A stretch of DNA of 64,000 nucleotides from CAWEDP01 sp963807925 (GCA_963807925.1 CAWEDP010000003.1:310001-374000), one strand, 5' to 3'; shown: positions 47,955-57,224, counted from the stretch's first letter. Translations and numbers: made by a program. Notes: generated by a model from the letters alone, not told the origin.

Positions 47955-49757
47955 GTGCGTTTTGGCCAGTGGTCTCGCCGCCGAACCGTCGTCCTCGCCG
48001 GGTCGGTCCTGCTCGTCCTTGCCGTTGCCGGGTCGATCGCGCGCCTGCAGATGAGCCCCGAGCCGCCTCAAGTGCCATTTTCGGATCTGCTTACCGCGGT
48101 TGACGACGGCCGCGTCGGGGCCGTCGCGGTGAGCGGCGACACGCTCGACGTGACGATGGCCGACGGAACGACGGTGCGAACGGTCGCGCCGGCGAACTAC
48201 GTCACCACCAACCCGACGTTCGTCAGCGATCTGGCCCGGAAGCACGTTCGCGTCGACGTCCGCAGCGCGCCCGAGGCGGGGGCCTACAGCTACGGTGCGC
48301 TGATTGTCGGCCTGGCGTTCATCGGACTGCTCGGGTTTGCCCTGTACCGGGTTACCAGCGGGCGCATTCCGGCGCTCGAGACCAAGACGCGGGAGGTCGA
48401 TCCGCAGCAGGCGACGGTGACCTTCGCCGACGTGGCGGGCGTCGACGAGGCGAAGGAGGAAGTGAAGGAGATTGTCGACTTCCTGCGCGAGCCCGCTCGG
48501 TTTGCCGCGATTGGCGGGCGGATTCCGAAAGGCGTGCTGCTGATGGGACCGCCGGGGACCGGCAAGACGCTGCTGGCGCGGTCGATTGCAGGCGAGGCGA
48601 AAGTGCCGTTCCTGTTCGCGAGCGGCTCCGACTTCGTCGAGATGTACGCCGGCGTGGGCGCCTCGAGAATCCGGAAGCTGTTCCGCGACGCGCGCCGCCG
48701 CCCCGCGTGCATCGTGTTCATCGACGAGCTGGACGCCGTCGGCCGCAATCGCGGCGGCCATTCGCTCAGTCACGAAGAACGCGAGCAGACGCTCAACCAG
48801 ATGCTCGTCGAAATGGACGGCTTCGCGCCGAACGAGGGCATCGTCGTGATCGCGGCGACCAACAGGCCCGATATCCTCGACCCGGCCCTGCTGCGTCCGG
48901 GCCGGTTCGATCGGCAGGTCACCGTCGGCGCGCCCGACGTGAAGGGGCGCGAGCAGATCCTGCGCATTCACGCTCGCAAGGTGGCGCTCGACGCCGAGGT
49001 GGATCTGCGGCAGATTGCCCGCGGCACGCCCGGCTTCTCCGGCGCGGAGCTCGCCAACCTCGTGAACGAGGCGGCGCTGTTCGCCGTCCGGTGCGGGCGC
49101 CAGATCGTCACCGATTACGACTTCGATCAGGCGCGCGACAAGGTGCTGATGGGCGCCGAGCGCAAGTCGTTGTCGATGAGCGAGCACGAGCGCATCACGT
49201 GCGCGTATCACGAGTCGGGCCACGCGGTGGTCGCCGCGCTCCTGCCCCACGCCGATCCGCTGCACAAGGTGACGATTGTTCCGCGCGGCCGGGCTCTCGG
49301 CGTCACCATGCAGCTGCCGGAAGGGGACCGCCATACGCACACCCGCGAGTTCCTCGAGGCGCAGATCGCGATTCTGATGGGCGGGCGTGTCTCCGAGGAG
49401 CTGTTCCTGCGCCAGATGACCAGCGGCGCCGGCAACGACATCGAGCGCGCGACGGATCTGGCGCGGCGCATGGTGTGCGAGTTCGGGATGTCTGCGCTCG
49501 GCCCGCTCGCCTACCGCGCGCCGGGGAACCCGTGGGACCACGACAAGGCTGGCGCCGGCTTCAGCGAAGCGACCGCGCAGCGCGTGGACGAAGAATTGCG
49601 CGAGCTCGTCATGCGCGGGTACGAGACCGCCCGCCAGCTCGTCGCCAAGCATCGCGGCGCCGTCCGCGCCATGGCCGAAGAGCTGCTCGTCGTGGAATCA
49701 CTCGATGCGGACGGCATCCGCGCCGTGATGGCCGCGCAAACGGCAGCCGCGTCCTGA
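47955..49757 (+). CDS. ftsH: ATP-dependent zinc metalloprotease FtsH
   Basis: 600 aa, inner-membrane AAA protease. Two helices (residues about 12-32 and 105-130) flank a small periplasmic domain. Walker A is GPPGTGKTLLARS (about residue 198), Walker B IVFIDELDAVG, the pore motif region is SDFVEMYAGVGASRIR, SRH includes TNRPDILDPALLRPGRFDRQ, and the zinc site is HESGH (about residue 419) with the third ligand in GAGNDIERATDLA. GTG 47955 is chosen because GGAG lies seven bases before it; TTG 47925 would add ten residues. Confidence 0.93.
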   Translation: MRFGQWSRRRTVVLAGSVLLVLAVAGSIARLQMSPEPPQVPFSDLLTAVDDGRVGAVAVSGDTLDVTMADGTTVRTVAPANYVTTNPTFVSDLARKHVRVDVRSAPEAGAYSYGALIVGLAFIGLLGFALYRVTSGRIPALETKTREVDPQQATVTFADVAGVDEAKEEVKEIVDFLREPARFAAIGGRIPKGVLLMGPPGTGKTLLARSIAGEAKVPFLFASGSDFVEMYAGVGASRIRKLFRDARRRPACIVFIDELDAVGRNRGGHSLSHEEREQTLNQMLVEMDGFAPNEGIVVIAATNRPDILDPALLRPGRFDRQVTVGAPDVKGREQILRIHARKVALDAEVDLRQIARGTPGFSGAELANLVNEAALFAVRCGRQIVTDYDFDQARDKVLMGAERKSLSMSEHERITCAYHESGHAVVAALLPHADPLHKVTIVPRGRALGVTMQLPEGDRHTHTREFLEAQIAILMGGRVSEELFLRQMTSGAGNDIERATDLARRMVCEFGMSALGPLAYRAPGNPWDHDKAGAGFSEATAQRVDEELRELVMRGYETARQLVAKHRGAVRAMAEELLVVESLDADGIRAVMAAQTAAAS

Positions 49758-49849
49758 CGGCCCGCCCACGCGGAATCGCCGCGGTCTCGACCCGCTTTCC
49801 CCCAGCACACGTCCGGCGAATCGGGCGCCGATGTCGCGGCGCGGAGGAG

Positions 49850-49895
49850 GGATACTATCTGGTGGTGATTCCGTAGTTCTATCCGGTGGTGATTC
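49850..49895 (+). repeat. Short direct repeat of a kinase-gene start region
   Basis: TATCTGGTGGTGATTC (49857-49872) and TATCCGGTGGTGATTC (49881-49896) are 15/16 identical, 24 bases apart. TACTAT at 49853-49858 stands six bases before the first GTG (49865), which is stopped after three codons (GTG ATT CCG TAG). The second copy starts the kinase frame. Confidence 0.5.
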
Positions 49896-49972
49896 AGCCC
49901 GGCGCGGTACTCGGACACTATGAAGTTCTCTCTGCCCTTGGCAAGGGCGGCATGGGAGAGGTGTATCGGGCG
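49886..49972 (+). pseudogene. N-terminal remnant of a Ser/Thr protein kinase
   Basis: 29 codons match the start of bacterial Pkn-type kinases: GAVLGHYEVLSALGKGGMG and EVYRA, which holds the glycine-rich ATP loop. Homology stops abruptly at about 49972, and the frame runs on into sequence complementary to the methyltransferase gene end. The catalytic Lys and everything beyond are missing, so it is a dead fragment left by a deletion or rearrangement whose breakpoint is about 49972-50016. Confidence 0.7.
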
Positions 49973-50016
49973 ACAACTACCGTTGAACGCCGCAACAGCC
50001 GATCGAGCTCTGAACG

Positions 50017-51039
50017 TCAGGACGCCCGGGGCAGGAAGACGACCGTCAGCACCCGGTCGTCCGCCACGCGGTCGAGCGGCGCGCCGATCACGCCGCCGGC
50101 GAGATGGTGCGCGCGGTACCCGAGGTCTGCCATCTCCGCCAGAAATCGCCCGGCCGGGACGCCGCAGACGCGATCGAGCTGCGTCGCATGCACCTCGGCC
50201 AGGATGGCCGGCCGGTCCTCCGCCAGCAGGCGAGCAGCCCCACGGACGATGAGCGGCTCGGCGCCTTCGACGTCCATCTTGATCAGCCGCACCGGCCGTT
50301 CGAGCGGCAGATCGTCCAGCGCGACCAGCGGCACCGGGCTCACCAGATTGTCGGTCAGCGGGGCCGTGCCCTCCCGAAGCAGGTAGGCGCCGCCGGTATT
50401 CAAGGTCTCCTCCGGGTACGTCAGGTTCGCGGCGCCGGACCGGTCGCCAACCGCCGCGCGCCGCAGCACGACGCGATCGGCGAACCTGTTTTCGGCGATC
50501 GAACGCTCCAGCAGATCCGCATTCGCATCGAGCGGCTCGAAGGCGTACACGCGCCCCGCCGCGCCGACGAGCGCCGCCATCTGCACGGTGAAGAAACCGA
50601 TGTGCGCGCCGGCGTCGACCGCGACATCGCCAGGCTGGAGAATCCCGCGCACGAACCGCACGGCATCTGCTTCGTACCGTCCACGCACGATGCCGAGGCC
50701 GATCACGTGGTCCGAGAGATCGACCCACAGTCGCACACCGCCGTCGAGCTCCGTGATCACGAAGGTGCGGTCGTTGGTGTGCGCGTAATCGCGATTCTTG
50801 CTCTGGAACTCCGCCGACGTCAGGAAATGGCGGCGGAGCTCGGCGGTGCCGTGCGAGCCTGCCAGCTTGGGTCCGATGACGCCTTCGCTTTCCGGTTCGC
50901 GATCGAGCAGCAGCCGATACGCCCAGACCACATGCTCGCGCGTGAGGCCACCCGGAGGATCCGTCGCCGCCGCGGCCGGCGGATCGACGGGCCGATCGAC
51001 CGGCGGAGGTTTCGGCGGCACCGCGCGATCGTACACCAC
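50017..51039 (-). CDS. FkbM family methyltransferase with DUF4214-like N-terminal domain
   Basis: 340 aa. Residues about 30-85 (VVWAYRLLLDREPESEGV, LRRHFLTSAEFQSKN) look like the DUF4214-type helical domain common in glycan-related proteins. Residues about 130-330 are FkbM: VAVDAGAHIGFFTVQMAALVG, VYAFEPLDANADLLERS, LIKMDVEGAEPLIVRGAARLL and ILAEVHATQ. Substrate unknown, likely a sugar of a surface glycan. GTG 51039 or 51036 start a protein without the unlike upstream segment; the frame is open to ATG 51156, which would reach the divergent gene's promoter zone. The kinase fragment abuts its 3' end. Confidence 0.82.
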   Translation of the reverse strand: MVYDRAVPPKPPPVDRPVDPPAAAATDPPGGLTREHVVWAYRLLLDREPESEGVIGPKLAGSHGTAELRRHFLTSAEFQSKNRDYAHTNDRTFVITELDGGVRLWVDLSDHVIGLGIVRGRYEADAVRFVRGILQPGDVAVDAGAHIGFFTVQMAALVGAAGRVYAFEPLDANADLLERSIAENRFADRVVLRRAAVGDRSGAANLTYPEETLNTGGAYLLREGTAPLTDNLVSPVPLVALDDLPLERPVRLIKMDVEGAEPLIVRGAARLLAEDRPAILAEVHATQLDRVCGVPAGRFLAEMADLGYRAHHLAGGVIGAPLDRVADDRVLTVVFLPRAS

Positions 51040-51185
51040 GTGAATCGGCCACGTGCGCCCGGCCGTCGCCCGACGGGGAAGGCTCAGCCGAAGCCTGTGC
51101 GCTTTCGTGTCATGACAGCATGGGTCCCGAGCGCGTGCCTTCCACGACGGCGTCATGGAGTGCCCGGCAGGCCCTGACCTTGTCG

Positions 51186-51191
51186 TATAAT
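51186..51191 (+). promoter_or_regulatory. -10 box (TATAAT), near-leaderless promoter
   Basis: Consensus TATAAT ends nine bases before ATG 51201. No ribosome site fits in between. No clear -35 at 17 bases (the sequence there is GC-rich). Confidence 0.55.
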
Positions 51192-51200
51192 CCCGCGCTC

Positions 51201-52205
51201 ATGCCCCGCATTCGTGTGCTGCACTTCGGCGTGGGTCCGGTAGGCGCCGCCATCGTGAAGCAGATTGCGGCGCGGCGCGGATTTGCGAGCGTCGGCGCTG
51301 TCGACATCGATCCCGCCAAGGTGGGATCGGACCTCGGAGACGCGGTGGGATTGCCCAGGCGCCTCGGCGTGCGGATTGTGACCGACGCCGCGCAGGCCAT
51401 CCGGCGCACCAAGCCGGACGTCGTCGTCCTGTGCACCAGTTCGTCGCTCGGGGCCGTGCTGCCGCAGATCGAAACCGTCCTCACGGCCGGCAAGCCGATC
51501 GTGTCGAGCACCGAGGAACTGAGCTACCCCGGGTACACGCACATCCGCGACGCACGGCGCATCCACGCGCTGGCCAAGAAAGCGAAGGTCGCCGTGCTCG
51601 CGACCGGCGTCAATCCCGGCTTCGCGATGGATGCGCTGCCGGTGATGCTCACCGCCGTGTGCGAGCGCGTCGACCGCGTGCACGTGCAGCGCGTCCAGGA
51701 CGCGCGGATGCGGCGATTGCCGTTCCAGCAGAAGATCGGCGCCGGCCTGACGACCGAGCAGTTCCAGCGGCAGGTCGAGGAGAGGACCGTCCGTCACGTC
51801 GGCTTCACCGAATCGATTGCCATGATTGCCGACGCGCTCGGATGGACGCTGGACCGGATCACCGATGACGTCCAGCCGAAGATCGCGGCGGCGCCGATCT
51901 CGAGCGAATACCTGGCGGTCGATCCCGGGTACGTGTGCGGGATCGTGCAGGACGGCATCGGCTACCGGAAGAACGAGGCGGTGATTCGCCTGCACATGGA
52001 GGCGTATCTCGGCGCGCCCGACTCCTACGACGCCGTTCAGGTCGAGGGCATTCCATCGATCTCCACCAGGATTGCGGGCGGCATTCCGGGCGACACGGCG
52101 ACGGCGTCGATGGTCCTCAACTCCATCCCGAAGGTGCTGGCGGCCCCGCCCGGCCTGCACACGATGCGCGACCTGCCGCTGCCGTCGTTCTTCCCGGGAC
52201 CGTAG
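51201..52205 (+). CDS. Dihydrodipicolinate reductase-like NAD(P)-binding protein
   Basis: 334 aa. The N-terminal Rossmann fold (VLHFGVGPVGAAIVKQIA) and VDIDPAKVGSDLGDAVGL are like the 2,4-diaminopentanoate dehydrogenase/DapB superfamily. Later segments STEELSYPGY, ATGVNPGFAMDALPVML and QRVQDARMRR, and VHVGFTESIAMIADALGW, are typical of this branch, which oxidises or reduces amines. True DapB (about 270 aa) for lysine synthesis is less likely. Physiological substrate is unknown. Follows a good -10 box and lies convergent with the ADOP permease. Confidence 0.78.
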   Translation: MPRIRVLHFGVGPVGAAIVKQIAARRGFASVGAVDIDPAKVGSDLGDAVGLPRRLGVRIVTDAAQAIRRTKPDVVVLCTSSSLGAVLPQIETVLTAGKPIVSSTEELSYPGYTHIRDARRIHALAKKAKVAVLATGVNPGFAMDALPVMLTAVCERVDRVHVQRVQDARMRRLPFQQKIGAGLTTEQFQRQVEERTVRHVGFTESIAMIADALGWTLDRITDDVQPKIAAAPISSEYLAVDPGYVCGIVQDGIGYRKNEAVIRLHMEAYLGAPDSYDAVQVEGIPSISTRIAGGIPGDTATASMVLNSIPKVLAAPPGLHTMRDLPLPSFFPGP

Positions 52206-52221
52206 CGAACGAGGCCGCTCG

Positions 52222-54699
52222 CTATTCGTACCGCAGCGCGGTGAGCGGGTCGACCCGGCTCGCGCGGATCGCGGGGAACCAGACCGCCAGCGCGGCAACC
52301 GCGGCGAGCACGACCGGCGCGCCGACGAACACCAGCGGATCTCTCGCCTGCACGCCGAACAGGAACGCCGCCAGGAAGCGGGCGAGCCCCAACGCCGATG
52401 CGACACCGATCGCCACGCCGAGGAGCGCGAGCCGCAGTCCCTGCAGGACCACCATGCGCCGCACCTGGCCCGTTTCGGCGCCGAGCGCGAGCCTGATCCC
52501 GATCTCCTGCGTGCGCTGCTGGACCGAGTACGCCATGACGCCGTAGATGCCGATCGCCGCGAGCAGGAGCGCCGAGCCCCCGAACACGCTCATCAGCACC
52601 ATGTTGAAGCGCTGCCGCGACGTGGACCGCGCGACGACGTCGTCCATGGTGCGGACGTCGGAGACCGGCAGGCCGCTCGACTGGCGCAGCTGCTCCTGAA
52701 TGGCGGTGCTGAGCGAGGCCGGCGCCACGCGCGTGCGAACGACCCACGCCATCGGCGACAGCCGCAGGTTGAGCGCGTTGGCGGCGTCCGGCACCTGCGC
52801 CTGTGGCACGAACATCTTCGGCCCGGGTTCGCTGTTCAACGCCGCGTCGCGGCTGTCGGCCACGACGCCGATGATCTGCCGTTCGGGCTCGTCGGCGAAC
52901 TCGCGCATGATGCCGCGGCCGATGACGAGGCGATCGCTCAGCGGATCGCCGTCCTTCCAGTACTGCCTGGCCATGCTCTGGTTGATGACGACCACCGGCG
53001 GCGACGACGCGGTATCCCGATCGGTGAAGGCGCGGCCGCGCCGGACGGGAATGCTGAACACGTCGAAGTAGCCGGGCGACACCGTCATCCAGCCGCCGCC
53101 GCCGTGAAAGGGGCCGTCCTGCAGCGGACGGCCGACGATCTTGAACGGGAGTCCGTAGCCGCCTTCGAGCGGCACGCAGCAGGTGGCGCTCGCGTACTCG
53201 ACGCCGGGCAGCGCCCGCACGCGCGCGAGGCTGTCTTCGATCATCAGGTTGACGCCCGCGGTCTCGAGGAACCGCACGCCGGTCAGCGACATGCGCATCG
53301 TGAGGACGTTGTGGGCGTCGAACCCGGGATTGACCGCGCGCAGGGCGAGGGAGGTCCGTATGAGGAGCGCCGACCCGATGACCAGCACGAGCGCCAGCGC
53401 CATTTCCAGCACGACGAGCACCGAGCGCGCCTTGTTGTGGCGGAACCCGGTGCCGGAGCGACCGCCGCTTTCCTTGAGGGTTGCGCTGAGATCGGCGCGC
53501 GAGCTCTGAAGCGCCGGAATCAGCCCGAAGACGAGGCCGGTGCCGATCGACGTGACCAGGGCAAAGGCCAGCACGCGCCAGTCGACGCCGACCATCGTGC
53601 CGTTCTCGCCCACAAGTGGAATCCCAGCCGTGTTGATCGAGAGGAGCGCGCGGATTCCCAGAACGCCGAGGACGGCCCCCAGGGCGCCGCCGGCGAGCGC
53701 CAGCGCGACGCTCTCGGTCAGCAACTGCCGGACGATGCGGGCGCGCCCTGCGCCAATCGACGCACGGATGGCGATTTCGCGCTTCCGGGTCGTCGCGCGC
53801 ACGAGGAGCAGGTTGGCGACGTTGGCGCACGCAATCAGCAGGACCAAGCTGACCGCGCCGGCGAGGACCAGCAGCGTCGGCCGCACGTTGCTGACCAGGG
53901 CATCCTGGAACCGCTCGACGCTGAAGCCCGCCCGTGGGCCGCCCGGCCTGGTCTGCAGCGCCGTGGGGAACTTGCGCGCGAACTCCTCGGCCGACAGCTG
54001 GAGCCTGGCCTGCGCCTGGGACAGCGACACGCCGGGCCTGATCCGCGCGGCCGCGCGGAAGTAGTGCCCCTGATCGGTCGAGTTCGGATCCAGCTGAAAG
54101 GGAATCCACACCTCGGGAGGCGGTCCGAACTCCTGAACGTCGAAAGCCGGTCCGACGACCCCAACCACGACGTACGGGTCACTGCTCAGGGCGATCGTCC
54201 TGCCGATGACGCCCCGATCACCCGCGAACCGCCGCATCCAGAGCCCGTAGCTGAGCACGCACACGTGCTCCCCCTTCGGGCGATCCTCTGCGGGCGAAAA
54301 CGTGCGGCCGAGAAGAATCGGCGCGCCGAACAACCGGAAATAGTCGGCGCTGACCTGGCCCGATCGCAGCTGCTCGGGCAACTCGCCGCCGGTGTAGTTG
54401 ACCACCCCGGTCCGAAATGCCGAGGCGAGCTCGACGACGCTCGTCTGGCCGCTCCAGTGGGCGAACTTGGCGGGGGAGGCGGCCGGGCCCGAGCCCTGCG
54501 GCGTCGTGTTCACGAACATGACGAGGCGATCGGGATCGGGGAACGGGATCGGCTTGAGGAGCACTGCGTTCACGACCGAGAAGATCGCGGTGTTCACGCC
54601 GATCCCGAGTGCCAGCGCTGCCACGGCCGCCAGCGTGAACGCGGGACTCTGGCGGAACATCCGGAGTGAATGCCTGAGGTCTCTGACGAAGCCTTCCAT
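52222..54699 (-). CDS. ADOP-type ABC permease (MacB/FtsX fold, no adjacent ATPase)
   Basis: 825 aa. Two FtsX-like units: residues about 25-410 and 445-825, each with MacB_PCD periplasmic sequence and a membrane bundle. Conserved text: LRMFRQSPAFTLAAVAALALGIGVNTAIFSVVNAVLLKPIPF near the N-terminus (split across the first helix), IACANVANLLLVRATTRKREIAIRASIGAGR, and NSRTQEIGIRLALGA-like QQRTQEIGIRLALGAE at the end. This acidobacterial-type duplicated permease normally stands alone without an ATPase gene. Presumably drives lipoprotein or small-molecule export with a remote ATPase. GGAGGAGGC precedes ATG 54699. Confidence 0.88.
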   Translation of the reverse strand: MEGFVRDLRHSLRMFRQSPAFTLAAVAALALGIGVNTAIFSVVNAVLLKPIPFPDPDRLVMFVNTTPQGSGPAASPAKFAHWSGQTSVVELASAFRTGVVNYTGGELPEQLRSGQVSADYFRLFGAPILLGRTFSPAEDRPKGEHVCVLSYGLWMRRFAGDRGVIGRTIALSSDPYVVVGVVGPAFDVQEFGPPPEVWIPFQLDPNSTDQGHYFRAAARIRPGVSLSQAQARLQLSAEEFARKFPTALQTRPGGPRAGFSVERFQDALVSNVRPTLLVLAGAVSLVLLIACANVANLLLVRATTRKREIAIRASIGAGRARIVRQLLTESVALALAGGALGAVLGVLGIRALLSINTAGIPLVGENGTMVGVDWRVLAFALVTSIGTGLVFGLIPALQSSRADLSATLKESGGRSGTGFRHNKARSVLVVLEMALALVLVIGSALLIRTSLALRAVNPGFDAHNVLTMRMSLTGVRFLETAGVNLMIEDSLARVRALPGVEYASATCCVPLEGGYGLPFKIVGRPLQDGPFHGGGGWMTVSPGYFDVFSIPVRRGRAFTDRDTASSPPVVVINQSMARQYWKDGDPLSDRLVIGRGIMREFADEPERQIIGVVADSRDAALNSEPGPKMFVPQAQVPDAANALNLRLSPMAWVVRTRVAPASLSTAIQEQLRQSSGLPVSDVRTMDDVVARSTSRQRFNMVLMSVFGGSALLLAAIGIYGVMAYSVQQRTQEIGIRLALGAETGQVRRMVVLQGLRLALLGVAIGVASALGLARFLAAFLFGVQARDPLVFVGAPVVLAAVAALAVWFPAIRASRVDPLTALRYE

Positions 54700-54839
54700 G
54701 CCTCCTCCGTGACCCTGTCCCAACCGGCGAGAACGTGAGGTTAGACGTCGCGCGGCCCGCGGCGGTTCGTCGCGTCGGCGCTCACGCCCGCGCGGCGGCG
54801 CGCGATGGCGTCGGCGTGACTCGGGCGGGAGCGACCATC

Positions 54840-54845
54840 GATAAT
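54840..54845 (+). promoter_or_regulatory. -10 box (GATAAT), leaderless spacing
   Basis: GATAAT ends exactly six bases before GTG 54852, which fixes the start of the zinc-ribbon protein and would make its mRNA leaderless. Confidence 0.5.
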
Positions 54846-54851
54846 CGAATC

Positions 54852-55316
54852 GTGCAGGTTCTCGCGAAATGCCCCGGGTGCGACGCGGCGCTCCCGATTG
54901 ACGCGTCGGCCGCGGCGGCCGCGATCCGCTGCGGCCGCTGCGGCCGCGACATCCCGCTTGCCGTCACCGACGCGCTTCGCGCCGACACCGCCGTCGACGT
55001 CTGCCCGGTCTGCCAGGGCGCCGACTTCTACGTGCGGAAAGACTTCAATCCCACGCTTGGCCTGACGGTCATCGTCGTCGGCGGCGCCGCCAGCGCGGCG
55101 TTCTACGGGTTCGGCCGCGATCTGATCGCGTACGGCGTCCTGGCCGCGGCCGTGCTCGTCGACCTCGCCGTGTACGGCCGGCTGAAGGATCTCACGGTCT
55201 GCTACCGCTGTCACAGCGAATTTCGCGGCGCCTACCGGCGCAGAGCGCCCGGGTTCGATCTCCACACCGCCGACGTGCTGGAACAGGAGTACGAGCGGCG
55301 GATACGGCGACGGTGA
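54852..55316 (+). CDS. Zinc-ribbon membrane protein
   Basis: 154 aa. An N-terminal pair of CxxC knuckles (AKCPGCDAALP, RCGRCGRDIP), a second pair near residue 65 (VCPVCQGAD), two membrane helices (LTVIVVGGAASAAFYGF and LIAYGVLAAAVLVDLAVYG), and another CYRCHSEFRGAY after them. The pattern is MJ0042-like zinc ribbon plus membrane anchor. Function unknown. GTG 54852 is chosen over earlier in-frame codons because the first conserved residues follow and GATAAT is six bases upstream. Confidence 0.68.
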   Translation: MQVLAKCPGCDAALPIDASAAAAAIRCGRCGRDIPLAVTDALRADTAVDVCPVCQGADFYVRKDFNPTLGLTVIVVGGAASAAFYGFGRDLIAYGVLAAAVLVDLAVYGRLKDLTVCYRCHSEFRGAYRRRAPGFDLHTADVLEQEYERRIRRR

Positions 55317-55350
55317 GATCGGCCTCCATCAGCCGGTCTCTTCATCTCCG

Positions 55351-56619
55351 TCAGAACAGCGTCACCATCACCTCCGATCCCTGCTCGACGACATCGACGC
55401 CCTCGGCGATCTGGATGTAGCCGTCGGCCAGCGACAGGCTGGTGATGTCGCCCGATCCCTTGAACGCCGGGTACGCGACACCGTCGAGCAGGCGGACGGT
55501 GTAGATCTGGTGTCGCTTCGCGGCCGACTCGATGCGCCGGCCGAGGGGCGCGCGAAGGGTGTGCGGACGGAACGGCGGAAGGCGCGCGGTGGCGCGCAGG
55601 TAGGGGACGAGCAGGATGTACGCGTTCGACAGGCACGACGTGGGGTTGCCAGGCATGCCGAACAGCGGGCGACCGTCGACCAGCGCGAACGCCGTCGGCT
55701 TGCCGGGTTTGATCGAGATGCCGTGAAAGATCATCTCGCCGCGCGCCGCCACGAGATCCAGCATCAGGTCGCGCTCGCCGACCGAGCTGCCGCCCGAGAA
55801 CACCAGGAGGTCGGCCGGTCCGCACGCGTCGAGCGCCGCGAGCAGCGCCTCCAGCGAGTCCTGCACGACGTGATGGGCAACGGGCACGCCGCCGTGCGCG
55901 GCGATCACGGCCGACAGCGTGAAGCGGTTGACGTCGTAGATCTGTCCGGGTGCGAGCGCGCGTCCCGGCTCGACGACCTCGTTGCCGGTCGACAGCACGG
56001 CCACCCGGGGGCGCTCGAAGACGTCGACGCCGGTGCAGCCGATCGCGGCAAGCGAGCCGATGCGACCGGGCGTCAGCACGTCGCCGGGCGAGACAATGGT
56101 CGCCCCCGATGCGATGTCGGCGCCGCGACGGCCGACGTTCTGGCCGGGGCTGGCCGCGTGGAGGATCGCGACGGTTTCGGGAGGTCGCGAAGCGCCGCCC
56201 GGATCCTGCCCTGCGTCGCCGGGGCGTCCGCCTCCGGGGCGGCCCTCCAGCCTCGTCTCCTCCACCATCACGACCGCATCGGCGCCCGCGGGGACCGGCG
56301 CACCGGTCGCGATTTCCGCGCACGTGCCGGACGTGACGACGGCCCTCGACACGTTGCCGGTGTAGATGCGATCGACCAGGCGAAGCCGCACGGGCGAGTG
56401 GTCCGACGCGCGCGCCGTGTCGGCCGCGATCACGGCGTAGCCGTCCATCGCCGACCGGACGAACGGCGGCACGTCGATCGGCGAGGTGACGGCCGCGGCG
56501 GCGACCCGGCCTGCCGCGTCCGCGAGGCCGATGCCCTCGACACGGGCCATGGGACGGACCGAGGCCGACAACCGGCGCCGCGCTTCGTCGAGCGGGATGG
56601 TGGAGGTGAACGGTCTCAT
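55351..56619 (-). CDS. moeA: Molybdopterin molybdenumtransferase MoeA
   Basis: 422 aa. Inserts molybdate into adenylylated molybdopterin. PFTSTIPLDEARRRL at the start, the active region PPFVRSAMDGYAV, TGAPVPAGADAVVMVEET, VLSTGNEVVEPG, LLVFSGGSSVGERD and FGMPGNPTSCLSNAYILLVPYL. About 40 residues between 150 and 190 (RLEGRPGGGRPGDAGQDPGG) are a Gly/Pro-rich insertion not usual in MoeA. The ATG overlaps moaB's stop by four bases. The frame extends further upstream but inside moaB. Confidence 0.92.
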   Translation of the reverse strand: MRPFTSTIPLDEARRRLSASVRPMARVEGIGLADAAGRVAAAAVTSPIDVPPFVRSAMDGYAVIAADTARASDHSPVRLRLVDRIYTGNVSRAVVTSGTCAEIATGAPVPAGADAVVMVEETRLEGRPGGGRPGDAGQDPGGASRPPETVAILHAASPGQNVGRRGADIASGATIVSPGDVLTPGRIGSLAAIGCTGVDVFERPRVAVLSTGNEVVEPGRALAPGQIYDVNRFTLSAVIAAHGGVPVAHHVVQDSLEALLAALDACGPADLLVFSGGSSVGERDLMLDLVAARGEMIFHGISIKPGKPTAFALVDGRPLFGMPGNPTSCLSNAYILLVPYLRATARLPPFRPHTLRAPLGRRIESAAKRHQIYTVRLLDGVAYPAFKGSGDITSLSLADGYIQIAEGVDVVEQGSEVMVTLF

Positions 56620-57119
56620 CGCGAAGCCTCGCGCACCAGATGGCCCAGCTCGGGAACGATCAGTTTCTCCATGGCCAGGCGCACGGCAGCTTCCGAGCCG
56701 GGCAACGCCGCGACGATGCGTCCGGCGACCAGGCCGGCGCACGCGCGGCTGAGCATCGCTGCTGCGCCGACCTGCTCATAGCTGAGCATCCGGAACAGCT
56801 CGCCGAATCCATCCAGCCGCTTCTCGAGCAGCCCCGATACCGCCTCGTAGGTGCTGTCCCGCGAGGCGATACCGGTGCCGCCCGTCGTGATGATCACCTG
56901 CACGTCGAGGCTCGCGAGCTGGCGCTCGATCGTGGATCGGACGACCACCGGATCGTCGGGGACGATCGTCCGGCCGGTTACCTCGTGCCCTGCCGCGCTG
57001 AGCAGCTCGATGATCGCCCGCCCGCCGCTGTCGGTCTCGACCGTCCGGGTGTCGCTGACTGTGACGACGTAGCAGCGCACCGACCGTGGCGACTGCGCCT
57101 GGTGCTCACGATGACTCAC
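56616..57119 (-). CDS. moaB: Molybdopterin adenylyltransferase, MogA/MoaB family
   Basis: 167 aa, the usual length. CYVVTVSDTRTVETDSGGRAI, the phosphate-binding VIITTGGTGIASRDSTYEAV, FRMLSYEQVGAAAMLSRACAG and IVAALPGSEAAVRLAMEKLI. It activates molybdopterin ahead of MoeA, which follows in the same operon with a four-base overlap. GTG 57119 has TAGGAT seven bases upstream and no ribosome site. The conserved sequence starts about ten residues later, so this start is adequate. Confidence 0.9.
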   Translation of the reverse strand: MSHREHQAQSPRSVRCYVVTVSDTRTVETDSGGRAIIELLSAAGHEVTGRTIVPDDPVVVRSTIERQLASLDVQVIITTGGTGIASRDSTYEAVSGLLEKRLDGFGELFRMLSYEQVGAAAMLSRACAGLVAGRIVAALPGSEAAVRLAMEKLIVPELGHLVREASR

Positions 57120-57126
57120 GCTTCGA

Positions 57127-57132
57127 ATCCTA
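57127..57132 (-). promoter_or_regulatory. -10 box (TAGGAT) of moaB-moeA
   Basis: TAGGAT on the minus strand ends seven bases before GTG 57119. Confidence 0.4.
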
Positions 57133-57213
57133 GTCCGGAATCCCCGATTTCCGGTTCTCAATGCCTCGTCAATCCCGTGTTCCGGGCCGTTCCCCAATTG
57201 CCGAATCGCCGAG

Positions 57214-57219
57214 TACCAT
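57214..57219 (+). promoter_or_regulatory. -10 box (TACCAT) of the GIY-YIG nuclease gene
   Basis: TACCAT ends five bases before ATG 57225. Nothing else is seen in the 105-base gap 57120-57224. Confidence 0.35.
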
Positions 57220-57224
57220 GCCCC

